This document shows positions 23,201 through 33,608 of a stretch of 64,000 nt of DNA, piece after piece (position 1 is the first letter of the stretch; the number at the start of each line of letters is the position of its first letter). Under the pieces are notes generated by a model. It saw only the letters and a list, made by a program, of their open reading frames with translations. It was not told the origin of the DNA and searched no databases. A program made the translations under genes and the position numbers. Source of the stretch: Tetragonia tetragonoides (Eukaryota > Streptophyta > Magnoliopsida > Caryophyllales > Aizoaceae); the NCBI GenBank assembly GCA_038025085.1, contig CM076143.1, forward strand, positions 37,098,501 through 37,162,500. Direction: 5' to 3'.

Positions 23201-23477
23201 CTAGGAAAATGTGCGAATGACACCAAAAAGCGTCGAGAATATGGCGCAAAAGCTCATTGGGGTTGGCGGAATTTTATGCTTGTGGACGAAAAAAAAGCGT
23301 CGAGATTTTCACCACTGGGACACAAAAAAAGCGTCAGGATTGTTCAAGATTTTGACGCCAAAAAGCGTCAAGAAATTCTCGACGCTTTTAAAAGCGTCGA
23401 GATTTTATTTCTTGACGCTTTTTTGCGTCGGAAAAACAGTAAAAAAGCGTCATAAAGTAGCGTGTTTTCTAGTAGTG

Positions 23478-24202
23478 GTTGTTGTTGCCATTAGGACTTG
23501 GCCTCTTGTCGCCATTGCTCGACTGCGATGGGTTGCCTTCGTCGCGCTTGTTCTTTCCCAAGTGCGTGTCACGACGTCCAACAATCTTCTCCTGGTTCAA
23601 GGCCTTGTCATAAGATTCCTGAAAAGTGACGGATTGTCCAGCGATAAAACGTTGAATGTCCCATTTCAGTCCATCCTCGAACCTTTCGATTCGTTCGGCT
23701 TCAGTAGATTAGGAGCAAATATAGCAAGCCCGTTGAACTTGGCAGCATACTCGGCCACAGACAGCTTGTCTTGGCTCAACCCTTCAAACTCACGTTGTTT
23801 AAGGTGTCGTAGAGCACTAGGATAAAATCTAGCACGAACGGATTCCTTGAGGCGATCCCAATTATAGTTCGGCGTTGCAAGCAAGTCGGTTCGCACATCG
23901 TTCCACCACTTATTAGCTTCGCCCTTCAGATAATACGTCGCAAAGCTAACCTTCATGTTGCTAGGCCGACTTGTAGCCAGGAACAACTTTTCGAACTCAA
24001 TGATCCAAGTCTCCAGCTTAGTTGGATCAGCACCACCTTCGAACGTAGGAGGTTTAAGAGCGTCAAAGTCTCGAAAACTACGTGCTGCAGAGGCTTGTGC
24101 GGTTTCCAGCTCTTCTTGGCATGCCATCTGTCGTGCCATGATCTCGACCACATCGGTCAGACCATCCTCTAGTCTAGCGATTCTATCCGCGTTGGTTGTC
24201 AT
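23478..24202 (-). pseudogene. Tekay-1 gag, N-terminal part
   Basis: Starts at the ATG giving MTTNADRIARLEDGLTDVVE (24202), chosen because Tekay-2 gag starts the same way (MATNDRLARLEVG). It contains FDALKPPTFEGGADPTKLET and the retrotransposon-gag block YYLKGEANKWWNDV, then SVRARFYPSALRHLKQREFE. A one-base shift at about 23,708 breaks it; downstream homology continues in the next frame up to the CACTA insertion. Gag forms the capsid-like particle. The remaining part lies at 19467-20200. Confidence 0.88.
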
Positions 24203-24889
24203 TTCGCAATCTGAGAATATAAAAGTAATGGTATGAACACTGTTCACACAATTTTGCACATCTCAACCCATTAAGGTCTAATTGAGAGAAATAGGTTGTA
24301 ATTGAAACCTTTCTCTTGACATTTAGCAAATAGCATATAAGTTTCGAGGATCGACCTTACATTATAGGTCTAAGAAACATACTTGCTTTACTGTTCTCAG
24401 TTCTCAAGCATGATAGTTCGATAGGCATATAGTACACTTTAGACACATAGGTCTCACATGAGTAGACAAAGATGTTCATAATTCCCATAATGAGGCTCCA
24501 TACTATTTTAGTAGGGTAATAGACAATCACACTTAATCATATTGATATGCTTTAGCACTTGGCTCACAAAAGAGTTGATAATGCTCAACAAAAATTTTGC
24601 CATAATTTCGACATGAATTTCCCATCATGTCACGACGATAAGAGATAACATTCATGCTTTTGGTCAACCATGCAAATATGTGACACAACAATGATATAAA
24701 CGAATCATAACGACTTTCATATAATCAAATGAAATGGTTTTGCAATAAGATAAATTGCAAAATAAATAAGAGTTATAAATATTTATTGCTTAGGCAACTA
24801 CACACCACACCAATCTTGACCACCCAGGGTCATCACAAAAATGAAATAATATTTCTAAATAAAATGACTAACTTTAGTCAATAAAATAG
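24203..24889. other. Tekay-1 spacer between extra ORF and gag
   Basis: About 690 bp without a coding frame. The corresponding spacer in Tekay-2 (41912-42601) is the same length and similar, with shared words such as CTCCATACTATTTTAGTAGGG and TTAGCAAATAGCATATAAGT. It probably acts as leader for gag translation or packaging. Confidence 0.55.
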
Positions 24890-25890
24890 CTAAACAGCAA
24901 CTGAGTTCTGCTTCGATCCAGGAGGCGTATCATCATCATCATCCCTCCTTGGCTTCACTTCCCTACATGGCGTGTAAGGATGTTCGTCACCTCCAAACTT
25001 TTGAGGCATGAAGCGCCTACTAAAGTTATCCACGAGTTTGCCCTTCTTAGACCAGTAGCTTTCACAAATGTCCTTCGAAGCAGGTACCAAGACGTGATTA
25101 ACCTTCCATTCGAACTCAGACAAGCATAACTCATTGCCAACACCCTGAAAAGTTAGCGCCCAACGATTGCCTTTGCCGTACTTCTCATCATTGATATGTA
25201 GCCACTCCTCAGTACCACATCATCATACTTCTCCTTGAGACCTCTCCAAGGATGTAGGTTGGGTAAGCCAGCTAGTAAGAGTTCTACCCATAAACCTTGG
25301 TGTATCCTCGTACGGTTCTCATATTCATATCGCTCGATCGTAGTGAATGCGCGATCGATGTAGGCACGAATGTCATTCAGCTCGGCATCAGTGGCGAAGA
25401 AGCGCTCCACAGGAGGAGACACATCAGCAGTAGGCGAACGAGGTACAGAGTTGTTGCCGTTTGCATCACCAATATCCTCTAAGTCTGGCATGCTAGGTGA
25501 ATCAGGGACACCAGCTCCATACTCAAATCGCATTTCTAGATCGACAGAGTTAGGCTCAACGCTTTGCTCGTCAGCAGGAGCATCGTCAGCCTCAGGTTCG
25601 GACTCAGTAGGTTCCTCTTCAGAATCAGGATCCTCGTTAGCTTCCAAGTCATGGTTAGGCTCAATTGGAACGTCATCATTGTGATCCTCATACGCGGGTT
25701 GGTCCACCTCGAGCTCGTGCGCACCATTGTCGTGCGCCTCGGGCTCGGGTACAGCCTCGTCACGCTCGTCGTGCGTTGGCTCGCTATCAGAGATATCCAC
25801 ATATTCCACCTCGTTCTCGGGTGCAACGATCATCGCTCGCGATTTTCTACTTCTGGTCGATTTCATTGCGGTCAATCGAGTAATTGCCAT
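24890..25890 (-). pseudogene. Tekay-1 extra ORF between PBS and gag (unknown protein)
   Basis: From MAITRLTAMKSTRSRKSRAM the product has a basic start, a long Asp/Glu/Pro-rich acidic region (SDSEPTHDERDEAVPEPEAH and similar), then a conserved-looking half: VERFFATDAELNDIRAYIDR, LWVELLLAGLPNLHPWRGLK, and after one frameshift at about 25,150-25,190, LCLSEFEWKVNHVLVPASKD, FMPQKFGGDEHPYTPCREVK. It is about 333 codons long, starts ~180 bp after the PBS and ends ~690 bp before gag. Tekay-2 has the same ORF at 42602-43531. No family recognised. Coding in the ancestor is inferred from the shared frame; this copy is broken. Confidence 0.7.
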
Positions 25891-26067
25891 CTACAAAAGG
25901 GCAATCAAACAATAAGAACATTTAAATCACAATTAAGGTGATTTCAAGTGATTCCTAACCTCTAGGACTACTACGCTCAACGACTTTAATTACATTTTAT
26001 TTTTCCCAAAATGAAACTAATCTTTATTAATTCATTTATTAAACCTATGCAACCTTTTAAATCTAGG

Positions 26068-26079
26068 GCTCTGATACCA
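26068..26079 (-). promoter_or_regulatory. Tekay-1 primer-binding site (tRNA-iMet type)
   Basis: The minus strand reads TGGTATCAGAGC two bases after the 5' LTR end, the complement expected for the 3' end of initiator methionine tRNA. It primes minus-strand DNA synthesis. Confidence 0.9.
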
Positions 26080-26081
26080 TT

Positions 26082-28130
26082 TGTAACACCCCCGAATTCG
26101 CAACGATTTCCCGCGAACTATCGACGTCGCTGTGCACGACTCGACACCGCTGAACCGTCACAAACCCGAGGGTTGCTACTGCAACATTTATCACTAAGGA
26201 GTAAATGCTAAACAGAAAGAATAGCTATGTATCAAAGAAAGCATCTAAACAAACTAAACATTAATATCAGAGTTGTCTATCAGTGAACTTAAGTCCATTA
26301 AAGTATTATTACAACTTTTCCTTCAAGGGCACAAACCAAAAATCCCAATAATCCAAAGTAACCAATAGTTCTAAAGAAACATCCCACATTTAAACTTCCA
26401 GCTATCCGATCTCACTCAGCTACACCTGTACTTTGGTTTCCGTGACGGAAACAAGGTACAGAAGAAAAGAGAAGAAACAAAAGAAAACAAAAATTAGATA
26501 AATTGAATAAACGTCATCCATACCCAGTAAAAACACTTTCGCAAACCTTACCTGGGTTTTAGAAGAATCATTGAAATTCATTTACATGCACAAGTAGTCA
26601 TACAATCAAGCACACGCATACTCAATATTCAATTACATGCAATTCTTGCTTTAGTGATCATTCGAACACAATTAGACAAACCATCTTGATTAGAGTAATA
26701 AGAGAGTGAATAGAACAACTATTTCCCATACTGTTCATATATAGATATAGACATGCCATGGACTTACTCTAGTGTATACTCACACTACCTCTAACATAAT
26801 AATCGATGTGTAGAGAATTAAACGATGGGGAATGATCCGTCACGAGCACACTACGAGGTGTCCATAATAAGTAACTTGGGAATCACGCATCCCTATACTA
26901 CATCAATTAGATAAGTCTCGATTGCTCGACTAATCCTAGGGATCCATTAGTAGTCTTATTCTCATTTACGATTCAATTCACATATTTGCATTGATTGACC
27001 TAGTGGCACAACGAGACCACGACATACTACTTCATTTCATGCTCATGATAATGAATAATAATAATAACGATAATGACATAAAGGCATATTAATAATAGTC
27101 ATGCTTCATATATGTCTAACGGAATTTCGGCAGCAATTCGACAGTAAATGATGATATCCAAAAATTACACTTTCACAAGTAACATCAAGATATAATAGGT
27201 TCTCATTAGCACTCAATAATAACTCATTCCAATTAGCATATATATATTATCATAATAATATTAGAAATTCAACATCGCCATACATGATCAATAATTAGCA
27301 TATGAACTAATTAATCAACGAAACTTCATAAACTTATGATACTCAATATAATTCATATTTACAGCGAAGAATATATTTCTAATTCTCATAATTAGCAACG
27401 ATATACTTTAATCATGCTTCGCATATTAAATCCACAACAATTTATCAATTAGCACATAACACATCAAAATAGTTTTGATGGGGCTATGAAAAGAGGTAGG
27501 CACGATCTCTTACCTAACAAATGCTCACTACGCAGTAGGTAACCTTGCTAATCACAACCCGATCACGCTTGTCCGTTTGGTCCTAATTGAAAATAATTAC
27601 CGAGACATAATTAGTAAATACGAAAATCCAAACAGTACTGTATCTGAAAACTAATATTTTTATTAAATTTCTAGATTTATTCCAACCAATCTAGGTTTTT
27701 GAAAATCCAGATTCGGGCTCCAAACGAGTACTGAAAAATAAAAACGATTATTGAAAAAATACTAAAAAATAGGAAATTAATTAAAACGAAATTATTAAAC
27801 GAAACCCTAATCGGTTTTTTGAGTCTAGGCCGTGATACACCAAGCATGGGGACCCACGATGTAGCCCATCACCAAGACCACCACCCACCGACCACCATGG
27901 TCGGTGGTGGCTCGCCGGAGCACCGGCGACGGAGGAGATCGCGAGAGAGATCGCGAGAGAGATCGCGAGAGAGATCACGAGAGAGAGGGGTATCGCGAGA
28001 GAGAGAGAGAGAGCGACTGAGAGGGGGAGGAGCGACGGGGAGGACCCCGCCACGTCGGCCACTCGCCGGCGACCACACAGGCGCGACAGTCGCGGCTCAG
28101 CAAAACAGGGGAGGGGGAAAACAGAGCATG

Positions 28131-28187
<57 letters not shown>

Positions 28188-28573
28188 GAAAAGAGAGAGA
28201 AAGGAAGAGAGAGGAGAGGAGCTCACCGGCGGGGCTTCTCCGGCGACGCGCGGCGGCAGCAATGGAGGAGAAAGAGAGTGCGTGTGTGCGTGAGGCCGAG
28301 AGAGAAAGAAGAGAGAGAGTGAGTGTGCCGTGTTGGAGAGAGAGAGAATTGTGAGGTTTTTGGTAAATCTTATTTATATACAAAACAATTTTAATTTAAT
28401 CCCTCAATTTGATAATTATAAATCCCGAAATTCCCATAATAGTAATTAATATTATTATGGATTAATTTGAGTAAATCGAATCGTTAAATAAATATACGAT
28501 TTAAATCTCCAAAACTATTTATAAAAGAATTATAAATCGATATTATAATTATAGAAAATATTGGGGTATCACA
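26082..28573 (-). repeat. Tekay-1 5' LTR
   Basis: 2,492 bp; the plus strand begins TGTAACACCCCCG and ends GGTATCACA. Compared with the 3' LTR it lacks a segment of more than 100 bp in the U3/R area (the GATCAATTG-containing stretch near 15,730-15,830) and the 40-bp duplication. It has a longer GA run at 28,130-28,184 and a 12-bp minisatellite (GAGATCGCGAGA, about four units) at 27,935-27,987. Confidence 0.9.
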
Positions 28574-29540
28574 GGTTCTATATAGTAATCTAGGCTTGCG
28601 ATTAACTAGTGGCATAACTCATCTAGACCTAGCATAAACTATTCAGATTTGACATAATTTATCTAACACTAGCATGAACTATTCAATAAAATAATCTCAA
28701 TCAATAAATACCATCATAAAACCGAAGTACTAATCTCAACCTATTAATAAATTCAACAAGAACAATTTCATAGACTGAATTAAACTTGGTCATGCAATCA
28801 TATAGAATTCAATAAATATCCCAATAAAAATATATTACATTATCACTAAATTAGGGTTTCATTAAAATCCTAGACAGAGAAATTAGCTACACATAGTAAG
28901 GAGAGAAAACACCACAAAACTGATGGAAGCCATAGTCGTGCAGATGCTCACTACAGGAAAACTCGTCTTGTGCGTGAGGTAAGGAGCGCTCCTCGACTTA
29001 ATCCGCCTTGAGTGCCTCGTTCTCCGCCGTCGAATAGCTCCGTTTTGTGCATCTCCTTTCGGCATTCAATTAATTTCCTTATATAGGCTGCCTCCTTACC
29101 CTTGTACCACCGACTAAACATCAGACGTGAGAAAATAGGCCCTGTACGTGCTCAGCCAATGTTCTTCACAAAGCAAAGACTAATTGGGCTCTTTGTCTTC
29201 TAGTGGACCCAACACACGTAGAAATTCGGTGCTTAATGAACTTTACCCACTTTGTGCTATCATGTGCAGCTTGCTTCAAGCTAGCTGGTTTATTTAAGTG
29301 GAAGAGATTTCCACTAAATGAAACAATGGGAATCAGGGCTACTATGTTCTCGTCCAAATCCACCTTTAGCCATGCCAAATTTATATCATCAGCCATACCT
29401 AGGATATTAAAGCTCCCTTTTAAATATTACCTGAAAACAAGAAAAACCAAAAACATGTATTACTACTACTAGAAATGTATAACTAATGAACTAACAAATA
29501 AATATAAAGGGGTTAAATTATATAATATATCGTAGCTATC
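28574..29540 (-). mobile_element. Old LTR-retrotransposon remnant, continuation
   Basis: Continues the remnant cut at 13399 after the Tekay-1 target duplication. Non-coding, with typical LTR words in plus orientation (TTAGGGTTTCATTAAAATCC, GAGAAATTAGCTACACATAG). It contains an isolated CACTACAGGAAAA at about 28,949. The outer boundary is not clear; 29,540 is only where the LINE begins. Confidence 0.35.
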
Positions 29541-29559
29541 ATACATGATTCTTGGCAGC

Positions 29560-32281
29560 AGTATATACAGGGCACCAAAATGTTTAGAGTATGTAAACAT
29601 TTGAAGAATTTAAAGCCTATACTGAAAAATTTTCACAAACAAAAGTTTGGGGGTATGAAGAAAAGAGTTCAGGCTAATAAGGATGAACTGGTGGTGCTCC
29701 AGAAGAAGCTGCAGGATAATAATATTGATTTTAATACGGCTGAACAAGAGAGTATTGTTTTCAAGGAATACAGAACTCTTTTGAAGTATGGGGCCTTATA
29801 TCTGAAACTAAAAGCCAGAATTCAATGGCTCAAGGCTTGAGATCAGAACACATCATATTTTTATGCTTGTTTGAAACAGAGAAGACTGAATAACTCTGTG
29901 CTTGCTCTGTATGATACAAATGGGGTGAAGCTAGTTAATCATGAAGATATTAAAGGCTGAGTTTATCTCTTATCATCAAACCCTTCTTGGTACTGCTTGT
30001 GAGGGGACAACTCTTCCTGATGCAGTATATGATGGAGGTCCCACCCTCTCTGATAGTAGTGGCAGGATGCTTTGTGCTGCTATTACAAATAAGGAGATCA
30101 AAGCTGCAATGTTCAAGATCAAAGACACTAAAGCTCCAGGCCCTAATGGCTACAGCTCTTATTTCTTCAAGAAGACTTGGCATATAGTTGGGGAGGATGT
30201 GATTGCTGCAGTCAAGAATTTCTTTGCTAAAAATTATATCTTACAACAGATCAATGCCACGACCTTCTCACTGATCCCTAAGGTATCTAACCCCACCTTA
30301 GCTTCTGAATTTAGGCCTATATCATGTTGTAATGTGATATATAAGTGTATATCAAATGTGTTAGATGCTCGTCTGAGTTTGGTATTACATGAGGTAGTTG
30401 GTACACAGTAGGGTGCTTTTGTTAAAGGGAGGAATATTGTCCATAACATCCTCTTGGCACAAGAACTTTTGACACACTATGATAGAAGCAAGTGAGTGCT
30501 AGGATGGCAGTCAAAGTAGACCTCAAGAAGGCCTATGATTCTATTAATTGGCAATTCCTACTTCATTCTATGAGCAAGTTAGGGTTTCCTGTTTGCTTCA
30601 CTAACTGGATCAGATTGTGTATTACTACAGTGAAGTATTCTCTGGTTGTGAATGGTGAACTATTATATGTGGCTATTTTGATGGGAAAAAGGGGTTGAGA
30701 CAGGGTGAGCTATGCTGATGACCTATTCTTGTTTTGCAAAGGAACTCCAAAGTCTGCAAAAAGTGTCTTTTCTGCTTTCAAAGACTTCTCTGATGCTTCT
30801 GGATAGGTAGCTAATTTGAATAAATGCCAATTGTTCATTGATGGGGTTTCTGTGAATGTGAAAGAACAAATACAAGATACTCTGCATATGGAAGTTGGAA
30901 ATTTACATGTGAGATACCTGGGGGTGCCCCTGACATCTCATTCTCTCACAGCTGCAGATTGTGTTGGGTTGGTTGAGAGAATTACTGCTAAAAGAAGAAC
31001 CTCGTCAAGTAGATTTTTGTCTTATGCAGCTAGAACTCAGGTGATTCAGACAGTTTTGTTCAGCCTGCAAAATTTTTGGGGCTCTATTTTTGTTTTGCCA
31101 AAGAAAGTGATCAAGCAGGTTGAAGGATTGTGTAGAAATTTTCTTTGGAGTGGGACAACTGAGTTCAAGCAGGCTTTGGTGGCTTGGAAAGATATTTGCC
31201 AACCAAAACTGAATGGTGGACTAGGGTTTAAAGATCTGTATATCTCTAACACTGCATTGATCTCGAAATTGGTATGGTGTGTAGCTAACAAGGCTGATGT
31301 GCTTTGGGACAAGTGGATTCATGAAATGTATATGGAAAGTGAGTCATCTTTCTAGGAGATTCAGCTATCCAGTAAACATTCTTGGTGTTTTAAGAAACTC
31401 CTGAAACTGAGAGTAGCAGCATTGAAGTGTGTTGATGTGCAGGATGGAGAGCTAGTATGGATGGGGTAGGAATTTTTATCAGGTCCCCCTCCTTTCTCTT
31501 CAAAAGCAACCTACCATAAACTACAGCAACCAGCAAGCTTACAACCTTGGGCCAAGTTTGTATGGGGTAGGAATTGCTACCCAAAGCATTCCTTCACCAC
31601 ATGGATTGTAATGCAGCAGAAGCTACTGACTCGAGATAGGTTGTTAGCAAGAGATATGCAGGTTGAATCACAATGTGTGTTCTGTAATGAAAAAGATGAA
31701 ACCCATGAGCACTTGTTCCTGTCATGTGTGTTTGCTCAGAAGCTTTGGAAGATTGTTGCAGATTTCATACAGTTTACTCCTCCCCCCACTAGATGGGACT
31801 GTATGGTTTCTTGGGGTTTGAAGCATATTAGTGGTACTTCTGCCTACAGATCAATGTGCAAATCTACAGTCACAACCACCTTCTACCATCTCTGGGTGGC
31901 TAGAAACCATAGCATTCTCAGACAAGAGAAGCCTGATGCAATGAAGATATCAACTAGGATCTACTTTGAGTTGAAAGTGCAGCTCAGTAAAATTGAAAGA
32001 ATCAAAGATACACAAAAGAATAGATATTGGTGCAAGTCAGTATGCATTCAACCTCATTTTATACATAAAGCTTAGTAAAAATGTATAGGGGTTATACATA
32101 GTTTATATAGTTGCTTTTGTTCTTTATACAGAGTTAAGGGAAGTGAAAGGTAACAAATGTCAGTTACCTCTGTTATATGTAGTTTGATAAATGTATGCAA
32201 CATTTGCTATGCTTTTTGGTAATGAAATATACGCTCACATTTACCAAAAAAAAATAAAAAATAAAAATAAAAATAAAAATC
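29560..32281 (+). mobile_element. LINE-A: 5'-truncated L1-type retrotransposon
   Basis: Starts within the ORF2 linker (about 29,580: LKNLKPILKNFHKQKFGG) and ends in a 3' UTR and an A-rich tail (AAAAAAAAT then AAAAAT repeats) at about 32,247-32,280. It keeps reverse transcriptase, a zf-RVT region and the C-terminal end of ORF2. Several stops and an internal deletion in RT make it inactive. The 5' end lacks endonuclease, as usual for truncated L1 insertions. A clean target duplication could not be found. Confidence 0.85.
29580..32075 (+). pseudogene. LINE-A ORF2 reverse transcriptase (broken)
   Basis: Motifs in order: KIKDTKAPGPNGYSSYFFKK, FSLIPKVSNPTLASEFRPIS, AVKVDLKKAYDSINWQFLLH, the catalytic SYADDLFLFCKG (about 30,707-30,742), YLGVPLTSHSLTAADC, LCRNFLWSGTTEFKQALVAW, GGLGFKDL, and a zf-RVT-like end CVFCNEKDETHEHLFLSC (about 31,675-31,730) with IRKA-type tail to the stop at 32,075. 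Stops interrupt it near 29,840, 30,410, 30,490, 30,700, 30,807 and 31,355. Between GLRQG and YADD about 80 residues of the palm are missing. Related in layout, not orientation, to LINE-B. Confidence 0.85.
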
Positions 32282-32347
32282 TGATTATCTCCCCAGTGGG
32301 CCCCATCAAAGATAAAATAAAATAAAATAACTCTTTCCTCACCCAAA
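32282..32347. other. Short spacer between two LINEs
   Basis: About 65 bp with an AAAAT microsatellite (AAAATAAAATAAAATAA) between the A-tail of LINE-A and the T-run that is the tail of LINE-B. Confidence 0.6.
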
Positions 32348-33608
32348 TTTTTTTTTTTTTTTTTTGAGAACCAATGGATGTATTATTAATTAATCAAAGC
32401 ATTACAAAAATCTGAAGCTACTACATCCATAACTAACTCCGGACAAGTATCTATCCAAACTCTAGATGAAAACGAAACTGGGTTCAAGTGCACCAATTCA
32501 TGTGCCACCCTGTTCCTTTCTCGTTTAACATGACTCCATCTAATTGAAACAAAAACATAGCTAAATCATAAATCTCCTCTAACACAAAACCTACTGAAGA
32601 AATGGGCCTTTCCTTGTTTCGCAACTTCTTCACAAGCGTCTGACAATCACCTTCCACCACAAGTGATCGAGCCCCTGCTTGAAGAGCCATCCGTAACCCG
32701 AACAAGACTGTGTGAGCTTCTTCTAGCTCAACCTCATAGCTAACCAGCTAGTTGTTTCACCGCTGCTCGAAGGATGCCTCCAGTTCTGTTACGCACAATA
32801 ATCCCCAGCCCCACTCCTCCTCCTCTAAGAAAGCCTACATCCACATTCACTTTTTCCCAATCTGCAGGTGGTAAGTCCCAAGAGATGCTCACAACATTGT
32901 TCCTCTCTCGGGTTAGAGGCTTCACTTGCGCCTCTTGATATGCCTGCATCACACCCAACGCCTCAGTCACCACATTCTCGATGCTTCTCGGTTCCTGCCT
33001 ATGTAAGACTTCATTTCGAAAATTCCACGCAGCCCATAAGCACATCAAAAACTTGTCAAATCTGTCGTTCTTTAGCCTGTTTCGCCATTCAATCAATCCA
33101 GCTCAGAGTATCCATATACTGTTCTTCCTCTATAATTTCTTCAAAACTCGATGTCTCCCATAGCCTCAACGCCATCGGGCAAAAACACAGAGCATGTAAC
33201 TCATTTTCTGCCACTCTTTTACATCTGAAACAGACTTCATCTGCTGCATCTATTCTCCTTTTTATGTTCACCCGGGTAGACAAGGTCCGAGCACACAAAC
33301 ACCAGCTGAAGCTACGCACCTTTGGAGGTATGTTTGCTTCCCAAAGGGTCTTCCAGGGTTCCTTTGTTGGCGATAAAGTAGTCCCTTCCCTACAGCTCCC
33401 TTCACTCACCCCAGCGTGCAAAGTGATAACCTGACCTTACCGAGTAGTGTCCGTGCTTAGTGAAGTGCCAGCATAGTTTGTCTCTCGGCCAACTAGCACA
33501 TAGAGGTATACACAAAACTTCATCTGCTTCAAATGGAAGAAAGGTAGATCGTACTTTTGCTTCATCCCATTTCCCTTCATTCTTATCTATTAAATCTGCT
33601 ACTTTCAT
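32348..33608 (-). mobile_element. LINE-B 3' part: zf-RVT, RNase H and poly(A) tail
   Basis: Minus-strand L1-type LINE, 3' half, cut at 33608 by Tekay-2. Coding order from 33608: WPRDKLCWHFTKHGHYSVRS, then IPPKVRSFSWCLCARTLSTR with the zinc-binding CFRCKRVAENELHALCFC, WAAWNFRNEVLH, then an RNase H-like domain WEKVNVDVGFLRGGGVGLGI and GARSLVVEGDCQTLVKKLRN. The T-run at 32348-32365 on the plus strand is its poly(A) tail. Stops and shifts are present. Plant L1 elements often carry this C-terminal RNase H. Confidence 0.85.

Larger units (their letters stand above)
20201..23477 (+). mobile_element. CACTA transposon, non-autonomous, carrying captured host sequence
   Basis: The ends are inverted: the left reads AACTACTAGAAAACGCG (first C changed to A), the right, read inwards, CACTACTAGAAAACACGC. 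It is flanked by GTT on both sides (20198-20200 and 23478-23480), the 3-bp duplication of CACTA elements, and removing it rejoins Tekay-1 gag in frame inside its Asn-rich stretch. Subterminal regions hold many direct and inverted copies of GCGTCGAG / CTCGACGC, as expected for transposase-binding arrays (20,220-20,330 and 23,225-23,460). I see no transposase; the interior holds a proteasome gene fragment. Strand is arbitrary, chosen to match the captured gene. Confidence 0.9.
13400..28573 (-). mobile_element. Tekay-1: Ty3/gypsy chromovirus (Tekay/Del type), nearly complete, inactive
   Basis: A 15.2-kb element on the minus strand with two LTRs, PBS, extra ORF, gag, protease, reverse transcriptase, RNase H, integrase with GPY/F and chromodomain, and polypurine tract, all in the usual order. 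Flanks are AGTTC (13395-13399) and GGTTC (28574-28578), a 5-bp target duplication with one change. It sits inside an older LTR remnant and is itself split by a CACTA transposon at 20201-23477. Every coding region carries stops or shifts, so it is not autonomous now. The chromodomain and long LTRs place it in the Tekay/Del chromoviruses. Confidence 0.92.
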
